64,000 bases of DNA from Mariannaea sp. PMI_226. Taxonomy: Eukaryota; Ascomycota; Sordariomycetes; Hypocreales; Nectriaceae. The number at the start of each line of letters is the position of its first letter. Within the stretch, counting starts at the first letter, position 1. The position numbers and the translations under genes are program-made. The notes under the pieces were generated by a model. The model was not told the origin of the DNA. It ran no database searches and worked only from the letters and a program-made list of their open reading frames with translations. The stretch covers positions 682,001-746,000 of the forward strand of contig JANFOG010000012.1 in the NCBI GenBank assembly GCA_024336345.1. The letters run 5' to 3'. This document shows positions 9,255-22,078 of this stretch, one piece after another.

Positions 9255-12200
9255 GGTGCTCGAAACTTCAATTTCAGGCCCACATCATAGATTGTTTAGA
9301 AGTCTTGTTGTACAAAATAGTAGAGGTCTCCCCCCAAAAAATGAGTTGATTTCTAGTCTTTAACTACTGAGCCTCGTTGTGAAGAATAGCATGGAAATGC
9401 CTTTCTCTGTAAAGACCCCAAGGAGTAACTAGATTGCTATAGGGTATTATCCATTAGCGAGCGCTGAACAAGCATCCACGTCTCGGGGAGAATGACTTGA
9501 CACTAAATGATAGGAATGTGGGTTGAGAATTACACCCAGACTATACCGCCTTCTGGCTCGAGGACTCACAGTCTCTTTTCCAGCAGAATTTAGAAAAGAG
9601 GTTTTATGGCATTCATCAATGAGGATACAAGAAGATCATAAAGCCTTGGAGTTATGTAAGAATAGGTCGATAGGCACACTTTTAGGACCTCAAACGATTG
9701 GTTTGCAACGTTGCTGCAGGGTTACAGCCACAACGCATGAGTGCAGCATGCGTCAACGTCAGCCACCCCCCGTTCGAAACGGTGCGGCATACAGAGCTTC
9801 CAGGGCAGTGCTAAAATTTGGAGGACGCAAACTGGTGTACCATGTCTTGACTCGGTATCGTCGACACAAGATGCGAGGACTCACGCGCGATCGTGAAGGC
9901 CAGTCTCACAAGAGCAACAGGATGGTTGGGAGATGAGACACGGGATTGCTCATGGCGGTCATGAAGTTTTGCCTCGTCATAGCGCAGTGGCTGACATACT
10001 CTTAGTGCCACGGGGTGATAAATCTTGAAAAGCCTGCAACGGTGAGGTCTTAAAGCTGACACACTCCAAAGGAGTAACCTCTCAGTCATCCCATGTGGCT
10101 TTATCCACGTCATCGGTACCAAAGGAGTCAGATCAGGTAGTACCTAGCATGAGAAGCATTGAGGAGCGAATGAACATGATGGGTGGGTAAGAAGATTCAA
10201 TCGCGAAAGGGGAAGAGTTGTTAGTGCCGTGGATATTAGCAGCAACGGAGTAGTTATAATGAGAGAATAATAAATCTGAAGTTACACCGAGGCGCACTCC
10301 CACATCGATGAGTCTGCCTCTGCACAACGGAGGCTAACAATGACGGGGGGGCGTGCTGCAGTGCATGGGCTGAGTGTTTTGTTCACCTGCATGTCCTATT
10401 GGCGAGGCGCAGGCAACGGAGACGAACGGGGGAAAACATAAGCCGAGGGAGATTCATGATTTTGCACTCCAGATACTTTGAAATATTCGTGCTGTTTATA
10501 GTGAAAATGATACCGAGGTCTCTTACTCGGAGGAATAGATTTATCCGCGTGTTCCATGATTTGTCACTAGAAAGAAAAGTAAAAATAAGTCAGGTACGGT
10601 ACGTGGTGATATTTGCAGATGGTGGTGATTGGATGAATGAGCTACCAAAGGCAGTGCAAAAAGAAAATGTACTAAGATCGAGCGAGGTACAGAGCATACT
10701 GCTGGCACTACAGACCAATTCGGAATGGAACCAGATTCCCGATTGCCAGACCACCGATGTTTGGGATTTTTTTTTTCTTTCTTTCTTTGGCTCCTATACC
10801 TCTGGTTGATGGAGAACACCAAGCTGACTGCGGAGTACCAAGACCAAGGTCGAGAGTCTTGGCGGCAGATTGCAAGAGGTTAGCGCAGGCTGAACCAGAC
10901 AAGGTTGAGTTAGGCAATTTTGGGTACGCGTGAATAGTACGGAGGGACTGGATCCGAAAATTAGCTTGTATGTACGACGTACCATGCACTGGGCCGGGCT
11001 TGGGACTGTGAGTCCTATCTGGGACTAACGTGCCTATGTATGTCAACCAAGGACGTAGTGATTACTGTGTACGCAATGAGGACTGTGTTGTGTTTTGAGC
11101 TCCAGCTCCATAGGTTGCTGCTTGCCAGTAGTTGGTGGCTGATGGCGACCTTTCCTACCTACAGCTACCTAAGTGGCGGCGGAGGCGGGCGGGGGATTTG
11201 CACCTGTAACCATAAAAACAAGCTACAGTGAGCTATCATCACTCTATTTGCCAGCTAGTGGAAACGTCGCAGGTCAGCTGGCGCCGTGGTGTGAACCTAC
11301 CTATCAACATGTTTGTTTCAATTTTTCCTTCTGATCCTCATTCACAAGCAATTTCTACGTCAGGTGATTTCCTGATGGATGAGAATGCTGAAGAAACAGC
11401 CCTCCATCGAACTGTAGTCCTCCCACCCCCCCGGTCCAGTCCTAGAGGCGGTACCTATACACGTACATCAATGAACCCTTCCCGGCCTCAGGCCCTGCTC
11501 AGGCCCTGACTGAATTGAGATGTGCGGCTTCAGCCCTACCTCCTTAATTCCTTCACTAAATAAATCTCGACCCCGTCGGACAGGGAAGACTCCACCCAAC
11601 TCCGTTAAATCATCGTCGATCCCTGTCGAAATCTGTGATGCCAAGGAGGCTTGGCAAGGACGACAACTCCCGTCGGTCCAGTCGTCACGTCTCCTCTGAG
11701 TGACACACCGAGTCGCCCAAATTGACTTCTCATCGCTGCCAAAAATATACCCTGCCTTGCAACAGGCAGGGGAAACCCAAGGAGGAGGGGGGGGGAGGTT
11801 GGAATGTCCAACTCAGCTGGGAGACGCCACGGTCCACCAAATGAACCAGTCATCACGCATCATCCCAGTTTGTGGTGGACTCTGTGGCGCTGGCGCAGCA
11901 AATCGTGACCCCTCCCCAACGAGGCATGGCCGCCTCTAGTCTGGTCCCAGAGGTCTGGACCTCTGGGCGTTCTAACCAGCTCGATGGCTAGGAGGTTTGA
12001 ACCCAAGGACAGAACGAGCCCGTTTCGCAGCAGTCTTGTTGTAGAGCGGACACCAGAGCGAGCCCCAAAGGACGCGATGCTATTCGTAGACTTGTTTGCT
12101 CGGTCCCTTGCCCTTGGACACACACACATACTCACACACCCCTGCCCTTGTATTCGGCAGTCAGATCCCTGGACATTTGAGGCTGGGCCTGCTGCCAAGA

Positions 12201-12535
12201 GCCCATGGATGGCTTGGCTTGAGGATGCTTTGATGCGCAATTAACTAATTATTGCCTCGAAATAGGTATGAAGTCTTTGGGAGGAGAAGTGAGTGAGGTG
12301 TGCTGCCTGGTAGCCTTAGCTGCTACTACTACCCTTTGAAATATGTACGAAGTACTTCCTTCGTCTTTCAAATGTGCACTTTCTGCTTGTGATTCAGTTT
12401 TCAACCCTTTTTTTTTTCTTTCATTTTTATTTTTTGCTACCTGGTTTGATCACTTAGCATTGTTCCATATCTTGTTTTCCTACTGACAATCGACGTGAGC
12501 CCTTCTCTTAGGGCTCTCGTCTTCGGAAGCCCAAG
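9255..12535. other. intergenic, 3.3 kb
   Basis: Long region without a supportable gene. ORFs on both strands are short, lack family motifs and are not linked by good splice sites. Poly-T (10770-10778), poly-G (11788-11796) and a CT-rich stretch just upstream of 12536 (poly-T near 12410, likely promoter of the next gene) are the only features seen. Confidence 0.55.
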
Positions 12536-15500
12536 ATGTACTCCCAACAGCCAGGTCACAACACTGCGGCGCACCAGTACGATGCTCAATACCAACCGCA
12601 ATCGAGTGACGAACGACTCTGGGATGACGGCTTCCAGAAGCGCCCGGTCCCCCAGAAGCCGCCCAACTACAGGCCGACGCCTCTACGATGGTACTTCATC
12701 GTGTCGTTGATCATCTCCATTATCGCCCTCATGGCTCTTGTCGTCTGGGCGAAGCTAGCCATGCCTAATTCTGACACTTCCTACACTGATTTACGCCATG
12801 TCGAACATCGAGGGTTTGAGGAGCGTTCTGTTGCTAGACCGACATCAGTTCAAGAAGAAGACGATGGGGACACTACTTCAATAGATGAAGCCACATTCAA
12901 AATGGATGCGTACCGTGGGACAACGACTTATACGACCAAAGTGTCGACTATTGTCACTCAAAAGGCCACCACAAAGACATTCACAACCATGGTTCCGACC
13001 ACTTTATTTACTACCAAGGTCGTAAGTGCTACCGAGATCGTTCATTCCGCCAGCGTTTCCACATCCTGGGTTCCCGTCACCTCAACATCTCGCTATGTCA
13101 CAAAAATCGTGACGTCCATGCCTGGATCCGTCACAGAAATCGTAACCACGAGCTGGATTTCTGGATGGCATACAGTCCCATTCACCGGATCTGTCCTTTC
13201 AAGCAGCCCTTGGAGTAGTCCGGTCGAGTATACCCTGACTACAACCGTACCTGGAACTGTAGTCACTTCTCCGAGTACTGTCGAAGAGACGGTCACCTCA
13301 TCTTCCTCAGTTGAAATCACGCAGTCAGGCAGCACCCAGACCATTGGCAAGCCTCAGACCATCACGAAGGCTATCGCTACGTCGACTGTGGCCAGCACCG
13401 GGACAACCACACAGGCTCCGACCACCTTCATCACCCTTGGTAAAGTCACCATTACCTCTATCTATACCGACCCGAACTACAAGCAACCTCCGCATGAGAA
13501 ACCAACTGAGAAGCCGCAAACAAAGGTTGTTGATGTTGTCAGCACCGAGGCAGGTAAAACTATTAAGAAGGTCGAAAGTCTGGGAGCCGTGACGTTCGTG
13601 TCAGTTGTGCACGGAACTGTCCAGACCATTGTTGCATCTCAGCCGTCTGAGACGGTCGTAAGCAGGGTTGGAGGACACACAACGGTCGTGGACGTGACGA
13701 GTCTCGGCGAGGATGGCCTGCCCACGACGTCGCAAGTCGTCTCGACCGTGGGAGGAAAGTTGACTACCTTCGTGCGCACAGGGCCTTTTGAAGAGACCAT
13801 AACGAGCGATGTTAATGGAATGTTGACTACCTTCGTGCATACAGATGGGCTTGAAAAGACTATAACTAGCGATGTTGGTGGCTTTACGACCACTTTTGAC
13901 TTGACTACTTGGGGCCCCGATGGCTTGCCGACGAAGACAAAGGTCGTTTCGACATCTACCGGAAGTCTCACCACCTTTGTGAGCACATTCACTCCCTCAA
14001 CGTATGTCACGACGAGATCTGGTTACTCAACTACGATTACATCGTCCCGGAGCGGCTCGACGACCATCACCTCAACAAGAAAGGGGAAGACGAAGACATT
14101 CGAGTCAACGACTGTGATCACCCCCACAGAGACGGATGGTCCTGAACCAACTGGCGAAGGAGTTAAAAGTGTACCCATAGTCTACAACCTTGACGAAGGA
14201 GGTTACTTTGTTGGCAAGTTCCTGCCACCACTCTTGTCCATCTTCCTCTCTATTCCGGCCCGTATCATCGATCTCAATGCTCAGCTGTACCAGCCATTCT
14301 ACGCCTTGAACCGCCCCAACGGCGCTCTTGGACCTAATGGAATGACACTGCATTTCGGTGGTTGGACCGGGTTCCTCAAGCCATTCCAGATTCTCACTGA
14401 GGGACAGCCTGTTACCTTCTTTTCGATGCTTCTCGTCTGGTGCGCCGCTATCATTACGCCCGTCGCGACTGAAGCCATCGGTGTCAAGATTCACGGATAC
14501 TGCACGCCTGTCGACCCGAAGGGCTGTGCGGCTGCTCTGGGCGCGTCGCCGACCTCAACGCGAGCTCTCCTCGCCCTTTTAGCTCTGGCCATTGTACTGC
14601 TATGCTTACTTCTGTTCTTTTTGAGGAACTGGGATACCGGCTTGTACGCGAATCCGTGGAGCGTGGCAGGCATAGCATCACTGGCAACGAACCGCGAAGT
14701 TCGGCCGCAGAGGACAACTGAAAGGAAAATTGCTATGGAGATGAGGGACAAGAGATACGGTTTTGGATACTTTGAGAACCAGCATGGGCAGACCGAGTAT
14801 GGGATCGTGCTCTACGACGACGCGGGACAGAATCTGAGGTCTCTGGCTAACCCGAGCGGGACGCTCTCTGAGGTCAGCTCTATCGACTCTCAGGATGTGG
14901 CGAGGAAGAAGAGAGGCGCCAACCCGTTTATTGCTCTGGGTATTGCGTGGCGACTGTCCTTCATGGGCTTTCTGCTTGCTCTTATGGCATTAATCCTCTA
15001 CTACGGAACTACGTTCAGGAGCCAGAACGGTTTCCAGAACTTCATGGCCAGTCAGAATTTCGGTATCCGCTTCTTGTTTGCGACTCTTGGTGTTATCATC
15101 TCGTTTGGCTGGGGCGCTCTCTTCATCAGTAAGTCCCCCCTCCCCCTCTATACACACTGAGAGCCTTGGCTTTTTTTTAAAGTAACCTAACTGACTTTAT
15201 TTCAATAGGCGTTGCTATGATCGTCCCATACCAAGTAATGTCGATCATGCCGCAGACTGCATCCGACTCGATCCTCTTGACTCGTCCGACGAATCCCTTC
15301 TCTGGAATATGGTCTGCTTTCAAGCATGGCCAGCCGTTCCCGGCGCTGGTTGCCCTCATGGCCATCTTCTCCGAGTTCATGCCTCTTTTGCTGGCTAACG
15401 TTCCATACACCATCACTCAGACTGAGATCACGCACAAGGTTTGCCTATGGCTGTCGACTTCGATCCTGGGACTGATGGTCCTGACCATCTCTGTGAGTTT

Positions 15501-16251
15501 CTACATCGTATGGCCGTACATGCCTGTGGACCCTCGATCTATCGCCGGCGCCATGTACTACGTCTCTGAGAGCGGCATGCTCAATCAGTTTGACGGTATG
15601 GCGAGCTTCAACAACAAGGAACGAGAGCAGCGTGTGCGAGAGATTGGAGGCCGGTACTGGTATGGAGAGGTGATTACACCATCAGGTGTCACCCGGCCAG
15701 CCGTGGAGCGGGATGATGGTACCCTTCACACAAACGACCCGGTCTCTAAGCAGCCTACGCTTCATATCAACATGAACCCCCACGATATCGATACAGCTTA
15801 TCACGGATTCCAACCAGAAGCGACGGTTGTGACGACCCAGCAGCGGAACGAACAGCGACGCGAGCCACAGCTGCGAGAGGAGGAGCAACAGCACGTTAGC
15901 ACCATGGCCATTGGCAGTCAACAACACATAAGTACTATGGCAACGGGCGAGCAACAACACATTAGCACCATGGCTACTGGAAGTCAACAGCACATCAACA
16001 CCGCAGTCACTAACAACCGACAAGACGGAAGTGGCTCTCTGTCCGCTTCTAGCAACTATCCCACATATGATACCGATGTCATGTATTATGACCCACCTCC
16101 AGAGACTGTAATCAGTCCTACTACTCCCCAGCATCCCGGTACAACTTACTACGCTTCTCACCACCAACACGAGGCTACCCTGATGGCACCTCAAGATAAC
16201 CGGGATGAACACTACGATATCGACACACCGTACTATAGACACCAGCATTAA
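12536..16251 (+). CDS. large DUF3433 membrane protein with Ser/Thr/Val-rich ectodomain
   Basis: Fungal integral membrane protein of unknown function, 1211 residues. Exons 12536-15128 and 15209-16251; intron 15129-15208 is GTAAGT-AG and restores LFISVAMIVPYQV. Residues 1-45 are polar; a first TM lies at about 46-68; residues about 120-540 form a Thr/Ser/Val-rich, probably O-glycosylated ectodomain with repeated TTFV, VVSTVGG and ETITSDV units. Then come at least six TM segments in two DUF3433 blocks, including the hallmark SIAGAMYYVSESGML followed by KEREQRVREIGGRYWYG. The C-terminal tail is hydrophilic and has about 3.5 tandem copies of an 11-residue unit (QQHISTMATGS). The architecture suggests a surface protein contacting the wall; that role is inference. 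Confidence 0.88.
15886..16010 (+). repeat. 33-bp coding minisatellite, about 3.5 copies
   Basis: Units start at 15886, 15919, 15952 and 15985 and encode QQHVSTMAIGS, QQHISTMATGE, QQHISTMATGS and a partial QQHINTAVT. In frame within the DUF3433 protein tail, so copy-number change would keep the frame. Confidence 0.85.
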
Positions 16252-17087
16252 GAGATGGGCAATTTGAATGGGGGGAGATTATTTCTGTATTTGGGTCAAG
16301 TCCTCTCTGATGATATATAAAGTTATGGATTTCATTCTTGTTCCTTATTTTTGACCTTTTTTTCTTCTTCTTTTCTTCTCTTTGGTATCAATACCCGACT
16401 TGGTTATTTGTGTGAATTTATATTTTTTTTCAATTTCGCATCGGCAGCGAGGCAAGGGGGTGGTTAAGGGCCTGGAATAGAGACTAGCACGTCAATGTCA
16501 CGGCTGGACCTGGATACATAGATATGGGAGCATGACTTTACGACTCAAGTTATGTGTATCTCAACAGGATCAAAAGGAAATCAATGTTTTCAATATGTGG
16601 GGAAATTATCGAACACCTTGGACTACAAATGTGTGGTGATGTGACTGTGCCGCCAAACGTTGGCTTATGCTGAATGTTGGTCATGAAATAGAGGAGGATA
16701 TGTTGTGTAAATCAGGGGCATATATGCTTATGTGGGTGTGGTATAAAACACTAGTACTATAGAATTTGAGTGAGCAGATGGGAAATTAGAGCCGATTTTT
16801 AAAGATAACGCATCGCTATCGAGTTTGGTGGGCACTGAGTCTCATCTGTCACAAGATATCTTACATCGTCACCTAGGAGATCCAAATAACGAATCATCAT
16901 CATATCGAGTATTCAACTTATTCGCATACAGCTGCTCAATGTTTTATGCACATGAAAGCCCTGCGTGTTATACCACCTGGAAGCTCGACATGTTTTCTTC
17001 TTCTCAGCACTGTGACAATGGCAGGAAAGCAGAAAACATCTCATGTCTCGTGAATTCACTACTCTCATCGTCATCTTGACATCCCTC
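16252..17087. other. intergenic between convergent genes
   Basis: 836 bases between the DUF3433 stop and the GST stop. T-rich tracts near 16355-16430 could serve as 3' UTR/terminator. No gene seen. Confidence 0.6.
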
Positions 17088-17925
17088 TTACAGGTCGACA
17101 TCCTCCTCCAGCTCGGGGTAGTAGCGCCAAATTCCGTCTGCATATGGCACCCGTCGCTCGCTGGCAAGATACTTGCTGATGTTGGGCCTTTCACGCACAG
17201 CGTCATACAGCTTGAACACGCCATCGTATTTGCCCGATTTCTGAAGTTTCTCCATTGATTTGGGGAAAGCATACTTGGTTCCATCGATACACTAAAATTT
17301 TCCCATTACTTGTTAGAGAACCGGCATTGCAAGTTTTAAAATAGAAAATCCGTAGACTTACCTGGAATAGAACCAAGTCGGCATATGTCAATTCACCGCC
17401 ATGGAGCCAAGGCCCGCCCCCGCTCGTCTTAGAATCCAAGACTCTCTGGGCGTAGCCAAGGAATTTAGGAATTCTCTCCTCGATATAGTTCTTGGATCGC
17501 TTCTTAGCCTCAGGCTTCTGGTCCTCGTAATACTGGCTGGTAGCAACCGGATGGTGGGTGTCATGCAGCTCATTCACGAAGCCATCCAGCAAAGTGAGGA
17601 CGATTTGGTTGAGGAAGAAGACGTCTTTGCCTTCCTTTGGCGCCAGATTCAGCTTAGGGGCCAGATAGAGAAGGATGTTTGGGAGCTGGTGAAGCACGAG
17701 CTCTCCATGTTTGAGCAATGGCGGGGCCAGCACAGGTGGGTTGGTCGCATCCCCAGTATGCTCTGCAGCGGTGTAGCTAAAGATGGTAGGGATGACTTCG
17801 TCGGCAATTTTGGCCCGGTCAACGTACGGGACACCGGCTTCTTCAAACAGGAGACGAATCGGTTCACCTCGGCCAGGGATGCCAGGCCAGTAGATGAGCT
17901 CAAACGGGGCGTCTGAGGATGACAT
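17088..17925 (-). CDS. glutathione S-transferase, 2 exons
   Basis: Cytosolic GST fold, detoxification by glutathione conjugation. Exons (minus) 17925-17362 and 17291-17088; the intron 17361-17292 is GTAAGT-AG and joins DLVLFQ to CIDGTKYAFP, giving 255 residues. The N-terminal thioredoxin-like domain begins FELIYWPGIPGRGEPIRLLF, where the early Tyr and the GRGEPIR motif are typical of the sigma/mu-like class; LPNILLYLAPKL precedes the all-helical C-terminal domain, which has LTYADLVLFQ, the usual GST helix motif. Length is slightly above the usual 210-240 because of an insertion around residues 45-70. The substrate is not predictable. Confidence 0.9.
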
Positions 17926-19142
17926 TTTTGCCCAGCAGCTGGTGGCAGGTATGGAGAGAATAGACTGATTGCTTATGGGCGGTGGGTAAGGATGATTATT
18001 TGGCGATAGAAGGAAGGTTGTATCCTTTTTATATCAGTCCGTTGATGATATTGAGAAGAAGAAGTTTGGAACCTCGTAATAGTCGTATTGTAGGTTCACT
18101 TTGTGACGTGCATTGAGGCGGGGTTGTCTGTGCCACGCCCTATGTGGACATGTAAGCCCGGAGCCAAGACCTGATCTTCCATTGTTATTTGATCCTGTAT
18201 GATGCCCAGAGGTTGTACTGTGTCACGTAGTTATCATACTTCTTGTGTTGGATTGTGTGCCGCGTAATGTTTTATAAAGGACACGCGTAGAATATGGTAT
18301 TTTGCGTAGGTGCTTGGAGACACTATCACTAATCATAAAATATTCACTTTGGTACCGTGATCAAGAGCTGCGCTCTGTTGCTATGTAGATGAGAGAGAGT
18401 TGACGTACTTCCGTTACCTGAAATACAATGAAGTGTGATGAAAACGCAATGAGATGGGATGAGAAGAGGTAAGACGGCGGCATCAAGTTACACCGAGCCA
18501 AGAACATACTATGTAACATACACACAGAAACTCCAAATCATCAAATGCAGCGGCAGTTGGAAAATTATCTGTGGCCGGTAGTTCCCGTCTTTCCGTTGCA
18601 TCCCGTCCCCAATTGCAAGCTAATAAGGTACCTACCTACCTGTCTTGACGACCTGCCTAGCCTGGCATTCAAGAATTGACGACCTCAGCTTTGTAATGTC
18701 CGGTGGCCGACGTCATAGGTACATAGGTTGTCACTTGATCACCCAGCTAGGTACAGTACCTACCTACATGCATAGCTGGTTGGGCACTGTAGCTGTCCCT
18801 AATAGCGCTGTAATCCGTAGTCTGTAGGCGGTAGATCCCCCCCATCTCCCCTCTCCCACTCTCCGCTCCCCCTGCTAATCTGACATCGCCATAGCGGGGC
18901 TTGATTGCTACTGCTGCATGTCCGGCCCGCCAACCGCTAATAGTAGGGGGATCTTCCTCCAAATGCGGGATCTTGTCTTGTCTGGGAGACAAGCCGCGTG
19001 GAGTCATTCGTCGAGAGCTTATCCCAATCTCTCCTTTTACTCTTTCAACCTTTTCATCTTTCTTTCAATTCACTGCTAACGCTGATTCTCTGACCGCCCT
19101 TCACCTCATTCCATCCCACCACCCCTTGCTATTGCCACAACA
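17926..19142. other. intergenic, shared 5' region
   Basis: 1.2 kb between divergent GST and amidohydrolase genes. Contains several TACCTACC-type motifs (18629-18645, 18757-18767) and CT-rich stretches just before 19143 that look like a core promoter. No gene seen. Confidence 0.6.
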
Positions 19143-22078
19143 ATGGATGAAAAGGCCGCCGGGCTCCCGCCCTACAGCGCCGCCTTGCTACCTCTCCCTA
19201 CTACTGTTCATCATGGCGGCCAGACTCGGGGCCGACGGAACCTTCGTCGATCACGAGGCCTTAGGTTGTTTGCTCTAGTTTGCCTGGCCTTCATCGCCTT
19301 TTCCCAGTGGAGGCAGATGCGTCCGGCTGGCAACCCCCAGACTGTCTTGTCTCTGAAGAAGCTTAATGAAGATCTCGCGACTTGTAAGAAGCTTCGCACT
19401 AAGCCCCAGGATCCAGTAGGCCTAGGCCGAGACAAGAACGCGCGCTACATTAACGGTGGCAAGCCTACTTTGATAAAAAATGCGACAATATGGATTGGTG
19501 AGCCCGTACATGGCACAAGCGAGGAAGACGCACGAGCTGGAAAGGGCTGGCAGTGGGTATCTGGAGACGTCCTGCTTGAGCATGGTTTGATCAAGAGAGT
19601 CGAGCCCAGCATCCCCGTGAGCACTTTGGGTGAAGATACCGTGGTATACAATGCCGATGGCCGTCAATTGACTAGCGGTATCATCGATATGCACAGCCAT
19701 ATCGGAGTCTACCCTCTGCCTGGCCTCTCAGGAAACTCCGATGGAAACGAAGTAGGCGACAATATCACCCCTTGGGCTCGCGCAATCGATGCATTTTACC
19801 CATTTGACACTCAGATTCGTGTCATCAAATCCGGAGGTGTAACAACCTCTCTTGTACTCCCTGGATCTGGCAACAACATTGGTGGAGAAGCCTATCTTGT
19901 CAAACACGCGGTGGGCAAACCGGATGGTCGAAAGGAGATTAGTGCCCAGGACCTTCTTGCAGACCCGGAGCGCAACTGGCGATACATGAAGATGGCGTGC
20001 GGTGAGAATGCAAAGCGTGTGCATGGGGGGATTGGGAAATTGCCATCCAGCAGGATGGGGGAGAGCTACGATTTTCGGCATGCCTTTGAGCAAGCGCGCG
20101 AGTTGATCCAGAAGCAGGATGACTGGTGCCACAAAGCTGAGACCCTCGGTGTTGAATCTTTAGACGATTACCTGCCACAACCGATTGCTTGGGAGGCTCT
20201 GGCGGCCGCTCTTCGAGGCAAGGTGCACATCAACACGCACTGCTACACAGTTCCCGATCTCGAGGCCATGGTAGACCACACCAATGAGTTTGAATTCCCC
20301 ATCCGTGCTTTCCACCATGCTCATCAGACATTTTTGGTGCCAGAGGTAATGCTGTTTGATTACAGATGACTGCGCTTCATTTTTGCTAACATTCATGCCA
20401 GATTCTCAAGCGAACCTGGGGAGGGCGTCCGCCTGCCTCGGCCCTCTTTGCCGATAACATGTGGTACAAGACAGAGGCATATATCGGCTCCGAGTATGCT
20501 GGTAAAATTCTGTACGAGAACAACCTCACAGCTGTTTATGTCAGCGACAACCCTGTCCTTAACGCCCAACATGTCCTGTTTGAAGCAGCAAAAGCATATC
20601 ACTACGGCTTGCCTTACCACGCCGCTCTCTCTGGTGTGACCTCGGCACCGGCAGATTTGCTGGGTATGGGTAATCGGTTGGGTAAGGTAAAGCCTGGGTT
20701 TGACGCTGATGTTGTCGTTTGGGATAGTGATCCGTTGAGTGTAGGAGCGACTCCTCTGCAGGTTTGGATCGATGGCACGCCTCAATTTGAGGATCCAGTC
20801 CAACTATCAAAACCCCTGGAGGCTCCAATGACTCCAGACCGATCCCTTGCTGAGGATGCCAAGGATCCTGTCAAGAATCGTGATGTGTTGTTTACGGGAG
20901 TTCAGAAGGTCCTACTCTCTGATGACAAGGAGGTTGAATCGAATAAAAAACCTTTCAATGTAGTAATTTCTGGCGGAAAGATGACCTGCATTGGCTCTTG
21001 TGAGGTGGAATTCAAGGAAGCAAGCACCTCTGGCGTTAAGATCGTGAACCTCAAGAATGGTTACCTCTTCCATGCCATCACAGCCGCAGCTGGCACTCTT
21101 GGTCTAAACGCAATTGACGCCGAGTCTTCCACCGACAATGGTGGCAATCGTCAGACATTTTCACGCGCCATTGATGGACTGATGCTTGACACCAAGAAGC
21201 TCCATGTCGCATCGAGATATGGTGTGACCCGAGCCATTTCCGCACCCAAATTTACCGGACAAGCAACACACTTTGGTACAAGTGTAGGATTTGTCACGTC
21301 GGCACTGACAAGTCTCGAGGAGGGTGCTGTTTTTGCTTCCGACATGGCTGTGCATTACACTCTCGATCTCAATGTGCGAGCTGTGGGCAGCTATTCCGGC
21401 GCGTTCGGAGCTCTTCGGTCAAAGCTCATCGCTGCTGCTATATCTACCGGGCCTATCCTCGACCCTTTCTCCGAAGGCGCGTATCTCAGAAAGGTTCTAA
21501 ACGGGGAGCGGGTACTCGCACTCACTATCAATAGCGCTGATGGAATTGCCACCGCGCTCAAGATCAAGTCGGAGATTGAGGACCTGTTGTTGACTGGAAA
21601 GTCAACCGTAAAGGCTCCTTCTAGGATTAATCTGGCTATTATCGGAGGAGCAGAGTCTTACCTCGTTGCAAAGGAGTTGGCTGCTGCTTCTGTGGGCGTT
21701 ATTCTTGCGCCTTTGCAGTCTATCGGCGAAGCGTGGGACACTCACCGTGTGTTGACGGGCGCCCCATTGACCAACGGAACCACCATCGATGTGCTTATTG
21801 ATGCAGGCGTAGTCGTAGCGATTGGGCTGCACGAGGATTGGGAGCTGCATGATCTTGGATTCGCCGCTGGCACCGTCTTCAAGAACGCGGGTGGTCGGTT
21901 GAGTGAGAAGGCGGCGTTGGACCTCATCAGCACCAACATCTACCAAATCCTCGGATTAAAAAATAACGAAGCTCAAGATGAGGGGCACTTTGTTGTGAGT
22001 GAGGGTAGCCCGCTGGAGGTTGGACATCGTATCAAGGCCGTAGGATCAGGGAAGAAGGAGGTTGCCGTATTCGCATAA
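19143..22078 (+). CDS. membrane-anchored amidohydrolase-family protein, 2 exons
   Basis: Predicted metal-dependent hydrolase of the amidohydrolase superfamily; substrate unknown. Exons 19143-20345 and 20402-22078 (intron GTAATG-AG with TGCTAAC), 959 residues. A basic stretch and a hydrophobic segment at about residues 41-57 (FALVCLAFIAF) suggest a type II signal anchor. The catalytic barrel has the metal motif DMHSH (His184, His186), GGVTTSLVLPGSGNNIGGEA, a later HCYTV, FHHAHQ and VSDNP where a metal-site Asp is expected, and closes with GKVKPGFDADVVVWDSDP, the usual imidazolonepropionase-like ending. A second half (about residues 610-959) repeats the domain plan but has lost HxH (LFHAITAAAGT). 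Similar secreted or anchored fungal proteins exist in databases under generic names. Confidence 0.85.

Noticed and set aside
10399..10809. 136-codon plus-strand ORF
   Set aside because: Arg-rich start and a Phe-rich poly-T-encoded end are typical of chance ORFs.
17401..17916. 171-codon ORF antisense to the GST gene
   Set aside because: It is the shadow frame of a well-supported GST exon.
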